Assembly: GCA_009692425.1 (NCBI GenBank)
Contig: SHZF01000027.1
Location: 1 to 51,636 of the forward strand
DNA from: Myxococcales bacterium
Lineage (GTDB): Bacteria > Myxococcota_A > UBA9042
Length of the DNA stretch: 51,636 bases
Reading direction: 5' to 3'
Under the pieces are notes generated by a model that saw nothing but the letters and a program-made list of their open reading frames with translations, was not told where the DNA came from and did no database searches. This document shows positions 1 through 8,743 of this stretch, piece after piece (the stretch's first letter is position 1; each line of letters begins with the position of its first letter). The translations under genes and the position numbers were made by a program.

Positions 1-58
1 GCTGCGCAATCCAGCGAGCGGCAGATCGATCACACGAGACTGCAGTTCGCCGTTCTGG

Positions 59-334
59 CTACCCCGACTCGACAGTCGCCGCTTCAGCCGTCGGCGCCCA
101 GACATCGGGGAGCAGTTCGTCGATGCGCGCCATCGGGTGGGTCTGGACACGCATGAGCACGTCGGCGATGTAGGCCTTGGGGTTCACGGCCGCCGCCTCG
201 CACGAACGCACCAGCGACATGAGCACGGCCAGGTGTTCGCCCGCGACAGCGTTGCCCACGAACAACCCCTTTTTTCGGCCAAGCGCAAACGTTCGGAGCG
301 CCCGCTCCGAGGCGTTGTTGTCCACGGGAATGGC
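59..334 (-). mobile_element. IS66-family transposase (TnpC), C-terminal remnant
   Basis: About 90 codons read on the minus strand match the conserved C-terminus of IS66-type DDE transposases. The hallmark VDNNASERALR motif (the region of the last catalytic acid) is followed by GRKKGLFVGN, a helix with SLVRSCEAAAVNP, then AYIADVL and RIDELLP, and the frame ends with TAG at 59. Homology begins abruptly at about position 334. Codons further upstream in the same frame, over 335-514, look unlike IS66 and overlap the start of the next gene. The zinc-finger N-terminus, the core and the accessory genes tnpA/tnpB are absent. This is therefore a decayed insertion, not an active element. No terminal inverted repeat could be identified. 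Confidence 0.85.
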
Positions 335-348
335 CGACCTGTTACAAT
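318..348 (+). promoter_or_regulatory. Candidate sigma70-type promoter at the IS66 remnant junction
   Basis: A good -10 hexamer TACAAT (343-348) is preceded by TTGTCC (318-323) with a long 19-nt spacer. It lies about 75 nt upstream of the reductase gene that starts at 422, and exactly where IS66 homology stops. It may drive that gene. The non-optimal spacer keeps confidence low. Confidence 0.3.
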
Positions 349-421
349 GTCCACAGTTGGACCATGTCGGAACGGGAGCCCGAACTTGAGCCGTTCCCGT
401 GCCCATCGAGGCAAGGTTGCC

Positions 422-1603
422 ATGACTCACCAGCGCCCCTATGATCTCGTGCTGTTCGGTGCGACCGGCTTTGCTGGCCGATTGACCGCCTTGGCGCTGG
501 CCAAACGTCTGCAAGGCTCCCCGTTGCGCTGGGCATTGGCCGGTCGGACCCTGGACAAGCTCGAAGCCGTGCGGCGCGAAGTCGCTGAACTGGATCCCAC
601 GCGGGCCGACCTACCATTGCTGGTGGCGCGCTCGGATGACTTGAAGTCGTTGGCGGATCTCGCTGCCTCTACGCGCGTAGTGCTGACCACAGTGGGCCCC
701 TACGCGCTGCATGGCGAGCCGCTGGTTGCCGCCTGCGTGCACGCTGGCACGGACTACGCGGATCTGACCGGCGAGCCAAGCTTTGTGCGCCGGATGCTGA
801 CCCAATACGACGCCGCGGCGCGAACGGCATCCGTGCGCATCGTGAATTGCTGCGGTTTTGACAGCATCCCACATGACATGGGCGTGCTCTATACGGTGCG
901 CGAACTCCGCCAAGGTCGCCCGTTGGCGGAAGCCGTGAGCGTCGAAGGCATCGTCGATGCGGCTGGCACCATATCGGGCGGCACCTGGCAGTCGGCCATC
1001 GGCGCCATCGCCCAACTCGGGCGCATTGCCCCGGCGCCGCGTCAGGAAACCGCACCAGGGCGGCAAGTGGGCAGGCTGAAGCGCGGCGTGCATCGCGATG
1101 GCGAGGGCGGATGGCTGGTACCGTTGCCCACGATCGACCCCGAAGTGGTGCTGCGCAGTGCGCGGACGCTGGCGGAGTACGGCCCGGCTTTCCGCTACGG
1201 CCACTACGTGCGCGTGCGCAAGACCGCATCGTTGGTAGGCGGCGCCCTGGCGCTGGGCGGCATCGTGGCCCTGGCTCAACTGTCGCCCACCCGCGCGCTG
1301 CTGATGCGAGCCAAGGGCTCGGGCGAAGGACCGTCGCCGGAGCAGCGCGCCAAAGCATGGTTCCGCGTTACTTTTCACGCTCGCACTGCAACCAGCAAGC
1401 TGACCACGCGGGTCTCGGGTGGCGACCCGGGCTATGACGAAACCGCCAAGATGCTGGCAGAAACGGGCATCTGCCTCGTCGAAGATCGCGACAATCTGCC
1501 GCTGAACTGTGGCGTGGTCACGCCGGCTGCCGGTCTCGGCCATGCGCTGCTGAACCGGCTCGAGCGCCACGTCCTGAAATTCGAAGTGCTGTCGCGGGAC
1601 TGA
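422..1603 (+). CDS. Saccharopine dehydrogenase-like NAD(P)-binding reductase (trans-acting enoyl reductase-like)
   Basis: This 393-residue protein opens with a Rossmann nucleotide-binding motif, LVLFGATGFAGRL (about residues 8-20). The arrangement is that of saccharopine dehydrogenase NADP-binding-domain proteins, including the mycobacterial trans-acting enoyl reductases that act on polyketide-derived lipids. Further family-like segments are VLTTVGPYALHGEPLV, DYADLTGE and VNCCGFDSIPHDMG. A hydrophobic stretch (LVGGALALGGIVALAQL, about residues 270-286) may contact the membrane. The ATG at 422 is chosen because upstream codons in the frame overlap the IS66 remnant and are arginine-rich. It stands alone, so its substrate cannot be inferred; true saccharopine dehydrogenase activity is unlikely. 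Confidence 0.8.
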   Translation: MTHQRPYDLVLFGATGFAGRLTALALAKRLQGSPLRWALAGRTLDKLEAVRREVAELDPTRADLPLLVARSDDLKSLADLAASTRVVLTTVGPYALHGEPLVAACVHAGTDYADLTGEPSFVRRMLTQYDAAARTASVRIVNCCGFDSIPHDMGVLYTVRELRQGRPLAEAVSVEGIVDAAGTISGGTWQSAIGAIAQLGRIAPAPRQETAPGRQVGRLKRGVHRDGEGGWLVPLPTIDPEVVLRSARTLAEYGPAFRYGHYVRVRKTASLVGGALALGGIVALAQLSPTRALLMRAKGSGEGPSPEQRAKAWFRVTFHARTATSKLTTRVSGGDPGYDETAKMLAETGICLVEDRDNLPLNCGVVTPAAGLGHALLNRLERHVLKFEVLSRD

Positions 1604-2011
1604 GGCGTCTGCGCCAGGTGAGGTGCATGTGCCGCCGCTGACATCCGCCGGCACATTGGGGCGGCGGCGTGCCCCGTTGTTGACGGTGCATGGTCTGTGC
1701 AATAGCGCTCCCGGCACGCAGGACTTGCCGGCAGGGGCCGGCAGTTGCCGCCGTCCGGTTTGACATCCGAGTCGTTCGAAGCCGCGATAACGAGGACCCC
1801 ATTCACGGTTTCGCGCGGCCTTCTGCTCGCCGGTTGCGCACACGTGCTGCCGAACTTGCACGCGACGCGCAGCGCCTGGTACAGCCGCGGCGGAGGTTGC
1901 TACGACGACTGAGGCGCACTTGCCGTGGGTCGCAAGGAGGAGAGCGGCCGACAACAAAGCCTGTCAAGATGCATAGTTACGCATAGCAGAAATTTGAAAG
2001 TAAACAGCCTC
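1604..2011. other. 408-nt intergenic stretch between convergent genes, no recognised feature
   Basis: This lies between the end of the reductase and the end of the DUF2804 gene. Open frames here have arginine-rich, non-native composition and no recognisable motif. The last 60 nt (about 1955-2010) are noticeably more A+T-rich than the surroundings and contain an imperfect short inverted repeat around 1970-1985. No convincing terminator hairpin with a T tract is visible. Confidence 0.5.
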
Positions 2012-3040
2012 TTACCAGCGCGCGAAGTGGTCCTCGACGACGCCGAACGCGCCGCCGATGGCCACCTCCGCACCGGCCACGCGCACCCGGCCATCAAAAC
2101 TGCCGAACGGCTGCACGAAGCGGCTGGCGATGACGCCGAAGTTGAGTACCTGGCGGCGGGCGCCCAAGGGCTGGAAGCGCAAGTCGAACTCGTCCGGCAG
2201 CAGCGATGTGATCCGCCACGGCTGTCGGGTCGGGTCGGCCGGCACTTCGAAGCGGGCACCCCCGAGCGCGTGGACGCGGCCATCCAGCCACGCCGCATCC
2301 TCTTCGCTGTGGCCGGCGGCGTCGTCGTAGACGTGGGCCGACAGGTTCAGGCCGAACGCGCGGCCATCGGGCAGCCGGTGTGCCGTGCAGGCCCAGTTCC
2401 ACTTCGTTTCGCGCTGGGAGATCGCGCGGGTCCAGTCGGCCGTTGCCAGCCCCGCGCCCACGATGCGGCGGTCGCCCCAGCGCAGGTCCGCACGCGCCAG
2501 GAGGCCGGCTTCTTTGTGGGTGTATGCCGGGCGCCCGGTCGGCAGCCGGTGCACCAGCGACAGGGCCTCGGCGCGCACCACGTCGAACTCGCCCTGCAGG
2601 CGGGAATCGCCCAGCGCCAGGTCGAGGCGCGCGGTCCAACCGCTGGCGGCGCCGTTCCCTGGACCCTGGGGCAGGGCGGTGGCGGTGATTGCGATGACGT
2701 CTCTGCCCTTGCGCCAGCGTGTCGTGCCCGTGCCGGGAGCGGCCGCAAACTCGACACCCCGGCCCAGCGGCGCGAGCGCGTGCATCTCGGCAAACCGCTG
2801 GCCAGCGCGCCGATCGACCACGTAGGCAAAGGCATTGGCCAGATAGCCGAGTTGGGCAATGGCCACGGCAACGAAGGCGTCGTCGCCCAAGAACGACAGG
2901 TAGTGCCACTCCTTGCGCCGCCACGCTCCGCCGAGGCCCGGCGCCGCGATGGCCGGGTCGGCGATCGTGCCTGCAAAGCGCCCATAGGCGACGGTGCCGT
3001 CCGCAGCGGTCACGCAGGCAGGGGCGGCGGGCAGCGTCAT
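2012..3040 (-). CDS. DUF2804 family protein
   Basis: This 342-residue protein is assigned to DUF2804 from its overall pattern: an early tryptophan-rich KEWHYLSFLGDDAFVAVAI block (about residues 62-80), a central ETKWNWACTA segment, and a C-terminus ending in GVVEDHFARW, all typical of the family. The family's biochemical role is not established. A relation to lipocalin-like/AttH-type barrels that bind hydrophobic ligands has been suggested, but nothing here proves it. The ATG at 3040 overlaps the stop of the upstream short gene as ATGA, so the two are probably translationally coupled. No signal peptide is visible, which suggests a cytoplasmic protein. Confidence 0.8.
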   Translation of the reverse strand: MTLPAAPACVTAADGTVAYGRFAGTIADPAIAAPGLGGAWRRKEWHYLSFLGDDAFVAVAIAQLGYLANAFAYVVDRRAGQRFAEMHALAPLGRGVEFAAAPGTGTTRWRKGRDVIAITATALPQGPGNGAASGWTARLDLALGDSRLQGEFDVVRAEALSLVHRLPTGRPAYTHKEAGLLARADLRWGDRRIVGAGLATADWTRAISQRETKWNWACTAHRLPDGRAFGLNLSAHVYDDAAGHSEEDAAWLDGRVHALGGARFEVPADPTRQPWRITSLLPDEFDLRFQPLGARRQVLNFGVIASRFVQPFGSFDGRVRVAGAEVAIGGAFGVVEDHFARW

Positions 3041-3417
3041 GGCGGGCTCACGGGGTGGTCGCCGACGCCCGCCCACCAGTTGCCGGCGAGCAGTCCATAG
3101 ACCCGCAGTCCAAGGGTCTTGTCGAACCACAGTTCGCCGTCCAGTTGCAAACCGCCATCTCCGCTGATGCCGGTCGTGCCGACGCCGGTCTTCGCCACGA
3201 CGTTGGACACGCCGCCCGGCAGCGTGCCGTTGGTCGCGTAGAGCGGCACGCTGCGGCCAAAGAAGCCCACGCCCGCCGACAGCAGCTCCTGTTCGTCGCG
3301 CCAGTGCAGGTGCAGCGTGGCAAGGTCAGGGTCCCACAGCGAGTCGCGGCCCGGCCCGGCCAGATTGACGACTTCGGGCGCATCCAGCGGCCTCCTCGCC
3401 TCCACGGCGCACCTCAC
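3037..3417 (-). CDS. Hypothetical protein coupled to the DUF2804 gene
   Basis: A 126-residue frame with native codon composition runs from a GTG at 3417 (alternative GTG at 3405) to a TGA at 3037 that overlaps the DUF2804 start by four bases. The protein contains glycine-rich stretches that alternate with hydrophobic residues (for example [15 protein letters not shown] and [18 protein letters not shown]), which could form beta strands. No cysteines, signal peptide or known motif are visible, and I do not recognise the family. It may be the 3' part of a longer gene that lost its N-terminus, because the open frame continues upstream but into poor composition over the divergent guaA gene. The start codon is uncertain. 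Confidence 0.5.
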   Translation of the reverse strand: MRCAVEARRPLDAPEVVNLAGPGRDSLWDPDLATLHLHWRDEQELLSAGVGFFGRSVPLYATNGTLPGGVSNVVAKTGVGTTGISGDGGLQLDGELWFDKTLGLRVYGLLAGNWWAGVGDHPVSPP

Positions 3418-3559
3418 GATGGCGGATGCGCGGCAAAACGCAAGAGGAGGCTCGCTTTTCTCCAACGCCGCGACATCTTCGCAACAGGGGTGCCCGTTCG
3501 TGCGGTCCGCCGTAGACTGCGCGCCCCGCGGCACTCCCGCCGTCGCCCGTGACGCCACC

Positions 3560-5158
3560 ATGCCGACCCGACATCCGATCGAGGGCAACGCGCCCGCCGC
3601 CGCAGCGCTGCACTCCGAAAAGCTGCTCGTGCTCGACTTCGGCTCGCAGTACACGATGCTGATCGCGCGCCGCCTGCGCGAACTGGGCGTGTACTGCGAA
3701 ATCTGGCCGTGCACCCGCAGCCTCGCCGACATCGCCGCGTTTGGTGCGCGCGGCATCGTGTTGTCGGGAGGGCCGGCGAGCGTGTACGACCCCGGCGCTC
3801 CCGCCACGCCGCCGGTGTGGACGTTGGGGGTCCCGGTGCTGGGCATCTGCTACGGCATGCAGGCGTTGGCGCACCAACTCGGCGGCCAGGTGGTGGCGGG
3901 TACGACGCGCGAATACGGCCCCGCGCGCGTTCACGTCGAAGTCGCTGCCGGCGCCTTGTTCGCCGCCTTCGACGCCGGGGTTCCCGAGCCGGTCTGGATG
4001 AGCCACGGCGACACCGTGCGCGAACTGCCGCCCGGTTTTCGCGCGGTGGCCCACAGCGACGGTGGCCTGCTGGCGGCGATGGCGGATGACTCCCGCAGGC
4101 TGTACGGGCTGCAGTTCCACCCCGAAGTGGTCCACACGCCGCGTGGGACCGAGGTGCTGGCGGCCTTTGCGCTGGCCGTGTGTGGTTGTCGCGGCTCCTG
4201 GACGATGGAGGGCTTTGCCGATACCGCCGTCGCCGCGATCCGCGCGCAGGTGGGACCCGCGGGCCGCGTGCTGTGCGCGTTGTCGGGCGGCGTCGATTCG
4301 ACCGTGACCGCCGCGCTGCTGCACCGGGCCATCGGCGATCGGCTGACGTGCGTGTTCGTCGACAATGGGCTGTTGCGCCACGAGGAGGCGGCGGAGGTCG
4401 AGCGACTGTTTGCCGAGGGGCTCGGCCTGCCGCTCGTCACCGTCCACGCGGCCGACCGTTTTGTGACCGCGCTCGCTGGCGTGGTGGACCCCGAGGTCAA
4501 GCGCAAGCGCATCGGCAGCCTGTTCATCGACGTGTTCGACGACGCGGCCCAGGCGAGCGGCCAGACCTTCGACTTTCTCGGCCAGGGCACGCTATACCCT
4601 GACGTCATCGAGTCCGTGTCGTGGCAGGGGCCGTCGGTGACCATCAAGAGCCACCACAATGTCGGCGGGCTGCCGGCTCGCATGCGGATGCGGCTGGTCG
4701 AGCCTTTGCGCGAGTTGTTCAAGGACGAGGTGCGGCGCTTGGGTCGCACGCTGGGGCTGCCCGGCTGGCTGGTCGAGCGCCAACCGTTCCCCGGGCCGGG
4801 GCTCGCCGTGCGCGTGCTGGGCGAGGTGACGGCCACGCGATTGGAGCTGTTGCGCCGCGCCGACGCCATCGTCCGGGCCGAGATCGAGGCGTGGCCGGGC
4901 CATCGCGACCTGTGGCAGTGGTTCGCGGTGCTGCTGCCGGTGCAGTCGGTCGGCGTCATGGGCGACCAGCGCACCTACGAGGCGTGCTGCGTGGTGCGCG
5001 CAGTTACTTCACAAGATGGGATGACGGCCGATTGGGCCGATCTGCCGCGCGACGTGCTGGGGCGCATCGGACGGCGTGTGGTAAACGAGGTGCGCGGCAT
5101 CAACCGGGTGGCGTATGACGTGAGCAGCAAGCCGCCGGCAACGATTGAATGGGAGTAG
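3560..5158 (+). CDS. guaA: GMP synthase (glutamine-hydrolysing)
   Basis: This enzyme converts XMP to GMP using ATP and glutamine, the last step of de novo GMP synthesis, in the cytoplasm. The 532-residue protein is close to normal length. The N-terminal class I glutamine amidotransferase domain shows [10 protein letters not shown], the nucleophile motif GICYGMQ and the His/Glu pair in QFHPEV. The ATP-pyrophosphatase domain has the P-loop LSGGVDST, followed by [23 protein letters not shown] and [10 protein letters not shown]. The C-terminal dimerisation domain ends in [21 protein letters not shown], the canonical GuaA terminus. The ATG at 3560 leaves about 20 residues before the amidotransferase domain. 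No guaB lies nearby, and a hairpin follows the stop. Confidence 0.97.
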   Translation: MPTRHPIEGNAPAAAALHSEKLLVLDFGSQYTMLIARRLRELGVYCEIWPCTRSLADIAAFGARGIVLSGGPASVYDPGAPATPPVWTLGVPVLGICYGMQALAHQLGGQVVAGTTREYGPARVHVEVAAGALFAAFDAGVPEPVWMSHGDTVRELPPGFRAVAHSDGGLLAAMADDSRRLYGLQFHPEVVHTPRGTEVLAAFALAVCGCRGSWTMEGFADTAVAAIRAQVGPAGRVLCALSGGVDSTVTAALLHRAIGDRLTCVFVDNGLLRHEEAAEVERLFAEGLGLPLVTVHAADRFVTALAGVVDPEVKRKRIGSLFIDVFDDAAQASGQTFDFLGQGTLYPDVIESVSWQGPSVTIKSHHNVGGLPARMRMRLVEPLRELFKDEVRRLGRTLGLPGWLVERQPFPGPGLAVRVLGEVTATRLELLRRADAIVRAEIEAWPGHRDLWQWFAVLLPVQSVGVMGDQRTYEACCVVRAVTSQDGMTADWADLPRDVLGRIGRRVVNEVRGINRVAYDVSSKPPATIEWE

Positions 5159-5160
5159 GG

Positions 5161-5185
5161 GCTGCGCCGACAACTTCGGCGCAGC
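5161..5185 (+). terminator. Hairpin after guaA
   Basis: Directly after the guaA stop, a 10-bp G/C-rich perfect stem (gctgcgccga pairing with tcggcgcagc) closes a 5-nt loop. No T-run follows, so it resembles the tail-less terminators seen in high-GC genomes. It separates guaA from the TRAP operon. Confidence 0.5.
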
Positions 5186-5255
5186 GCTGCGTTGACGCCT
5201 CGCCGCTGACCAAGCACCATCCCCGCGCCCGCCTGCACCGGGTGCCGAGCCCGCC

Positions 5256-6314
5256 ATGCCGTTCCGCCCGCCGTTGACCCGCGCCCGCGCGCGCTTGCTC
5301 GCGAACGGCCTCGCACTCCTGCTTGCATGTGGCCTCGCACCCGGCGCCCACGCCCAGACGCCGCCGCCCGAGCCCGCCGTGCTCAAGCTAGCGTCCGTCG
5401 CGCCCGACAAGACGCCGTGGTCCGAACTGCTCAAGAAATTCAAGACCGAAGTCGAAGCCAAGACCGCCGGCCGCATTCAGGTCAAGCTCTACCTCGGCGG
5501 CCAGCTCGGCGACGAGAACGAGACCGTCATCAAGTGCAAGCGCGGCCAGATTCAAGGGGTCGGCGCTTCGACGGGGGCGCTGTCGAGCCAGGTGCCCGAG
5601 GTCAACGTCGTCGAACTGCCGTACCTGTTCCGCACCGAGAAGGAGGCCGACACCGTCATCGACAGCGCGCTCGACGCTCCGTTGCGCGAGGCGTTCGCCA
5701 GCTACGGCTTCCAACTCGGCTTCTGGAGCGAGAACGGCTTTCGCAGCTTTGGCACGAAGGACGATTTCGTCAAGACGCCGGCCGCGCTCAAGGGCAAGAA
5801 AATGCGCTCGCAGGAGTCGTTCGTTCACCTCGAGACCTGGAAGGCGCTGGGAGCCTCGCCCGTGCCGGTGCCGACGACCGAGGTGCTCACCGCGCTGCAG
5901 CACGGCACCGTCGATGGCTTCGATCAGGCGCTGCTCTACACGATTGCGGCCAACTGGGCGTCAAGCATCAAGTTCTATACGGTTTCGAACCACATCTACC
6001 AGCCCGCCCTCATCGTCTACAACAAGCCGTGGTTCGACAAGCTGGCGCCCGACCTGCAGCAGGTGCTGATCGAGCAAGGCAAGGCGATGCAGGACTTCGG
6101 CCGCAAGAAGGTTCGCAAGATCACCCCGCAACTGCTCGACTTGATTCGTGGCCAGGGCGTGGCGATCTACGAACTGACCGCGGCCGAGAAGGTGCCGTTC
6201 GAGAAGGCGACGTTCGGCGTCCGCGCGGCGTTTCGTCGCACGCAGGGCGCCAAGGCGGCGGCGTTGCTCGACCTGGCCGAGAGGGCACTCAGCAAGCTGC
6301 GCGGCGGCAAGTAG
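5256..6314 (+). CDS. TRAP transporter solute-binding protein, DctP type
   Basis: This is the periplasmic receptor of a tripartite ATP-independent periplasmic transporter, 352 residues long. A signal peptide (about residues 1-34: RARARLLANGLALLLACG core, cleavage after AHA) is followed by the DctP fold. Family landmarks are LKLASVAPDKTPW, GGQLGDENE, LPYLFRTEKEAD and ALKGKKMRSQ. The arginine in the last of these sits where TRAP receptors clamp the ligand carboxylate. Next come GASPVPVPTTEVLTALQHGTVDGFDQ and YNKPWFDKL. The ligand is probably an organic acid, but its identity cannot be read from sequence. A weak promoter-like TTGACG at 5192 lies 17 nt from CACCAT. DctQ starts 6 nt after the stop. 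Confidence 0.92.
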   Translation: MPFRPPLTRARARLLANGLALLLACGLAPGAHAQTPPPEPAVLKLASVAPDKTPWSELLKKFKTEVEAKTAGRIQVKLYLGGQLGDENETVIKCKRGQIQGVGASTGALSSQVPEVNVVELPYLFRTEKEADTVIDSALDAPLREAFASYGFQLGFWSENGFRSFGTKDDFVKTPAALKGKKMRSQESFVHLETWKALGASPVPVPTTEVLTALQHGTVDGFDQALLYTIAANWASSIKFYTVSNHIYQPALIVYNKPWFDKLAPDLQQVLIEQGKAMQDFGRKKVRKITPQLLDLIRGQGVAIYELTAAEKVPFEKATFGVRAAFRRTQGAKAAALLDLAERALSKLRGGK

Positions 6315-6320
6315 CCTACG

Positions 6321-7151
6321 ATGGCGGCGCCGCCCTCCCCCACCGCTGCGAGCCTGCGGGCCGTGCCGGGGTTCGTGCGCTCGCTCGACCGCATCGATCG
6401 GGGCATCTACCGCGCCGAGCAGATCGTCGCCGGTGTCGCGTTTGGCGCGATGATTGCCGTAATGGCGCTGAGCGTCGCGCACCGGGTGTTTTCGCGGGAG
6501 GAGGGTCGCCTGTCGACGGCGCTGCTGCGCGTCCTGCACGGCCTCGGCATCGCGGCGGAAGCGTCGACGATCCACGGCCCCGTCGGCCTGGCGCTCAACC
6601 TCGTGTTGGCGTATGGCTTTGCGTGGCTGGTTCTGCGCACCCGCAAGGCCGCCATCACGCTGACGCCCGCCCACGCGTTGCTGTGGGCTGTGCCGCTGAC
6701 GGCGGGGCTGGCGGGCGCCATTTGGCTCATGCTGGCCTTGCTGCCCAACGGCCTGGTGTGGGGGCCGGCGGTCGCGCTGGCGTGCATGTTGTGGTGCGGT
6801 TTTCTCGGCGCGTCGCTCGCCACCTACGCCAAGAAGCACCTGGCCCTCGAGATGGCCGACAAGATCTGGCCGGCAAGCTGGCAGCCCGCCGTCAAGGGCC
6901 TCGCGATGGCGCTGACAGCCGCGGCAACCGGCGTGCTGCTCTGGCTCGCGTGGCTGTCGATCGCGGCCCACTTCGCGGCCTGGCAGCAGAATCCGCTGAC
7001 GGGCCAGTTGCTGCCGACCGAGATTCCCAAGTGGACCGTCTTTACCGTGCTGCCGTGGACGTTCGCGCTGATGACGCTGCGCCTGGCAGGTGAGGCCGCC
7101 CGACTCTGGCTGGGCGTGCAGGCCCCACCCTCTGCCGAGGGCGAGGCCTAG
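6321..7151 (+). CDS. TRAP transporter small permease, DctQ type (enlarged)
   Basis: This is the small membrane subunit that partners the DctM channel. At 276 residues it is clearly longer than the usual 160-200. Hydrophobic segments are visible around residues 34-52 (AGVAFGAMIAVMAL), 91-104, 115-136 (HALLWAVPLTAGLAGAIWLMLALLP), 140-157, 191-215 and 238-252. The order VAHRVF, then LGASLATYAKKHLALEMAD, matches the DctQ pattern of a first helix and a later basic loop. The extra central helices explain the length. It is placed between DctP and DctM with 6-nt and 2-nt gaps, so operon membership is firm. The family assignment leans on this context. Confidence 0.85.
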   Translation: MAAPPSPTAASLRAVPGFVRSLDRIDRGIYRAEQIVAGVAFGAMIAVMALSVAHRVFSREEGRLSTALLRVLHGLGIAAEASTIHGPVGLALNLVLAYGFAWLVLRTRKAAITLTPAHALLWAVPLTAGLAGAIWLMLALLPNGLVWGPAVALACMLWCGFLGASLATYAKKHLALEMADKIWPASWQPAVKGLAMALTAAATGVLLWLAWLSIAAHFAAWQQNPLTGQLLPTEIPKWTVFTVLPWTFALMTLRLAGEAARLWLGVQAPPSAEGEA

Positions 7152-7153
7152 CG

Positions 7154-8743
7154 ATGGGCGGGCTTTTCGCAGCCATCCTCGGCGGGCTCGCGGCGCTCGG
7201 CGTGCCGCTTTTCGTGCTGGTGGGCGCGGCCACGGCGCTGTGCTTCCTGCTGTTCACCGACGACCACCGCACCGTGAGCTCCCTGCTGCCGATGGTGCAG
7301 GCGATGGAGCAGCTCCTGACGCGCCAGGAGTTCCTCGCGATCCCGCTTTTCATGGCGTCCGGCGCGATCATGACGGCGGGCGGCATTGCCGAGCGGTTGG
7401 TCGAGGTCGCCAAGGCCGGGCTCGGCTGGCTGCCGGGCGGACTGGCCGTCGCTGCGGTCGCGGCGTGCATGTTTTTTGCGGCGATCTCTGGCAGTTCTCC
7501 CGTCACTCTGATCGCCGTCGGCTCGATCCTGTTGCCTGCGATGGTGAAGTCGAACTATCCCGAAGACTTCGGCCTCGGCCTGTTGACCACCGCCGGGTCG
7601 CTGGGCTGTCTGGTGCCGCCGTCGATTTCGATGCTCATCTATGCCATCAGCATCACGTCGAGTTCGGCGCGCGTGGACCCGCAGGACCTGTTCCTTGCCG
7701 GCCTGCTGCCCGCCGCGCTCATCGGCGGCATGCTCTCCGTGTACGCGATCTGGAAGGGCCGCTCGATCCCCGGCGGTCGCGCACCCTTCGACGGCGCCAA
7801 GTTTCTGGCCGCAGTGCGCAACGGCGTGTGGGCGCTGCTGCTGCCGGTCCTCGTGCTCGGCGGCATCTATGGGGGCCTGTACACGCCGTCGGAAGCGGGC
7901 GGCGTGGCGGCGGCCTACGCACTGTTCGTGACGGGTGTCGTGTACCGCGAACTCACGTTGAAGGGTGCGCTCACCGTGCTGGTCGAATCCGCCACGTTGA
8001 TGGGCTCGCTGTTGCTGATCATCGTGCTGGCGTTCGGCCTCAACGAATTTCTGGCCGACATCCAGATCCAAGACAAGATCATGGAACTGCTCAAGCGGCT
8101 CGACCTCGGCCCTGCGGGGTTCCTGTTGCTTGTCAACGTGTTGCTTGTCGTGGTTGGCGCGCTGATGGACTCGATCTCGTGCACCCTCATCTTCGCACCG
8201 ATGCTGGCTCCCGTGGCCTACGAACTCTATGGCATCGACCCGCTGCACTTCGGCGTGGTGTTCGTCATCAACATGGAGATCGGCTACCTGATGCCGCCCG
8301 TGGCCACCAACCTGTTCGTCGCAGCGGCCGTGTTCAAGAAGCCGTTCGGCTACGTCACCCGCGCCGTGCTGCCGACGCTGGCGATGACGTGTGGGGCGCT
8401 GGTGGTGTTCATGTACGTGCCGACCTTGTCGGTGGCGCTCGTGCGGGCCCAGCATGGCCAGCCGATGACGCTGGCGTTCCCGTGGGACGGCAAGCAGGCG
8501 CAGCAGGACGCCGCCGACGTCGAGGCCGCCATGGCGCTGGATGCCGCCGATTCTTTGTCAGATGCTCCGACCGCGACGACGGCCGCCCCCGCCGGCACGC
8601 CTGCCGCGAGCGCCAAGCCTGCGGCGCTGGACTTGGGGGCGATCACGGCGGGTGCCTTTGCCGACGACGAGGGTGAAGCAGACCTGGCAGGTCCAGCGAC
8701 TGCGGTTGATCTGGGTGTTGGGCCCAGCCCGGGTGTACCATGA
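7154..8743 (+). CDS. TRAP transporter large permease, DctM type, with C-terminal tail
   Basis: This is the sodium- or proton-driven channel subunit of the TRAP transporter. The 529-residue protein has about 12 hydrophobic segments and clear DctM signatures: EFLAIPLFMASGAIMTAGGIAERL, AAISGSSPVTLIAVGSILLPAM, LGCLVPPSISMLIYA and NMEIGYLMPPVATNLFV. Residues from about 450 to the end form an alanine/aspartate-rich hydrophilic tail, with APAGTPAASAKPAALDLG and a run of acidic residues, which is not part of the usual domain (about 425 residues). The tail is probably cytoplasmic or periplasmic and disordered. The stop overlaps the start of the porin gene as ATGA. Confidence 0.93.
   Translation: MGGLFAAILGGLAALGVPLFVLVGAATALCFLLFTDDHRTVSSLLPMVQAMEQLLTRQEFLAIPLFMASGAIMTAGGIAERLVEVAKAGLGWLPGGLAVAAVAACMFFAAISGSSPVTLIAVGSILLPAMVKSNYPEDFGLGLLTTAGSLGCLVPPSISMLIYAISITSSSARVDPQDLFLAGLLPAALIGGMLSVYAIWKGRSIPGGRAPFDGAKFLAAVRNGVWALLLPVLVLGGIYGGLYTPSEAGGVAAAYALFVTGVVYRELTLKGALTVLVESATLMGSLLLIIVLAFGLNEFLADIQIQDKIMELLKRLDLGPAGFLLLVNVLLVVVGALMDSISCTLIFAPMLAPVAYELYGIDPLHFGVVFVINMEIGYLMPPVATNLFVAAAVFKKPFGYVTRAVLPTLAMTCGALVVFMYVPTLSVALVRAQHGQPMTLAFPWDGKQAQQDAADVEAAMALDAADSLSDAPTATTAAPAGTPAASAKPAALDLGAITAGAFADDEGEADLAGPATAVDLGVGPSPGVP

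Noticed and set aside
1690-1986. 98-codon plus-strand frame in the 1604-2011 gap
   Set aside because: Arginine-rich composition without motif or ribosome-binding site. Probably noncoding.
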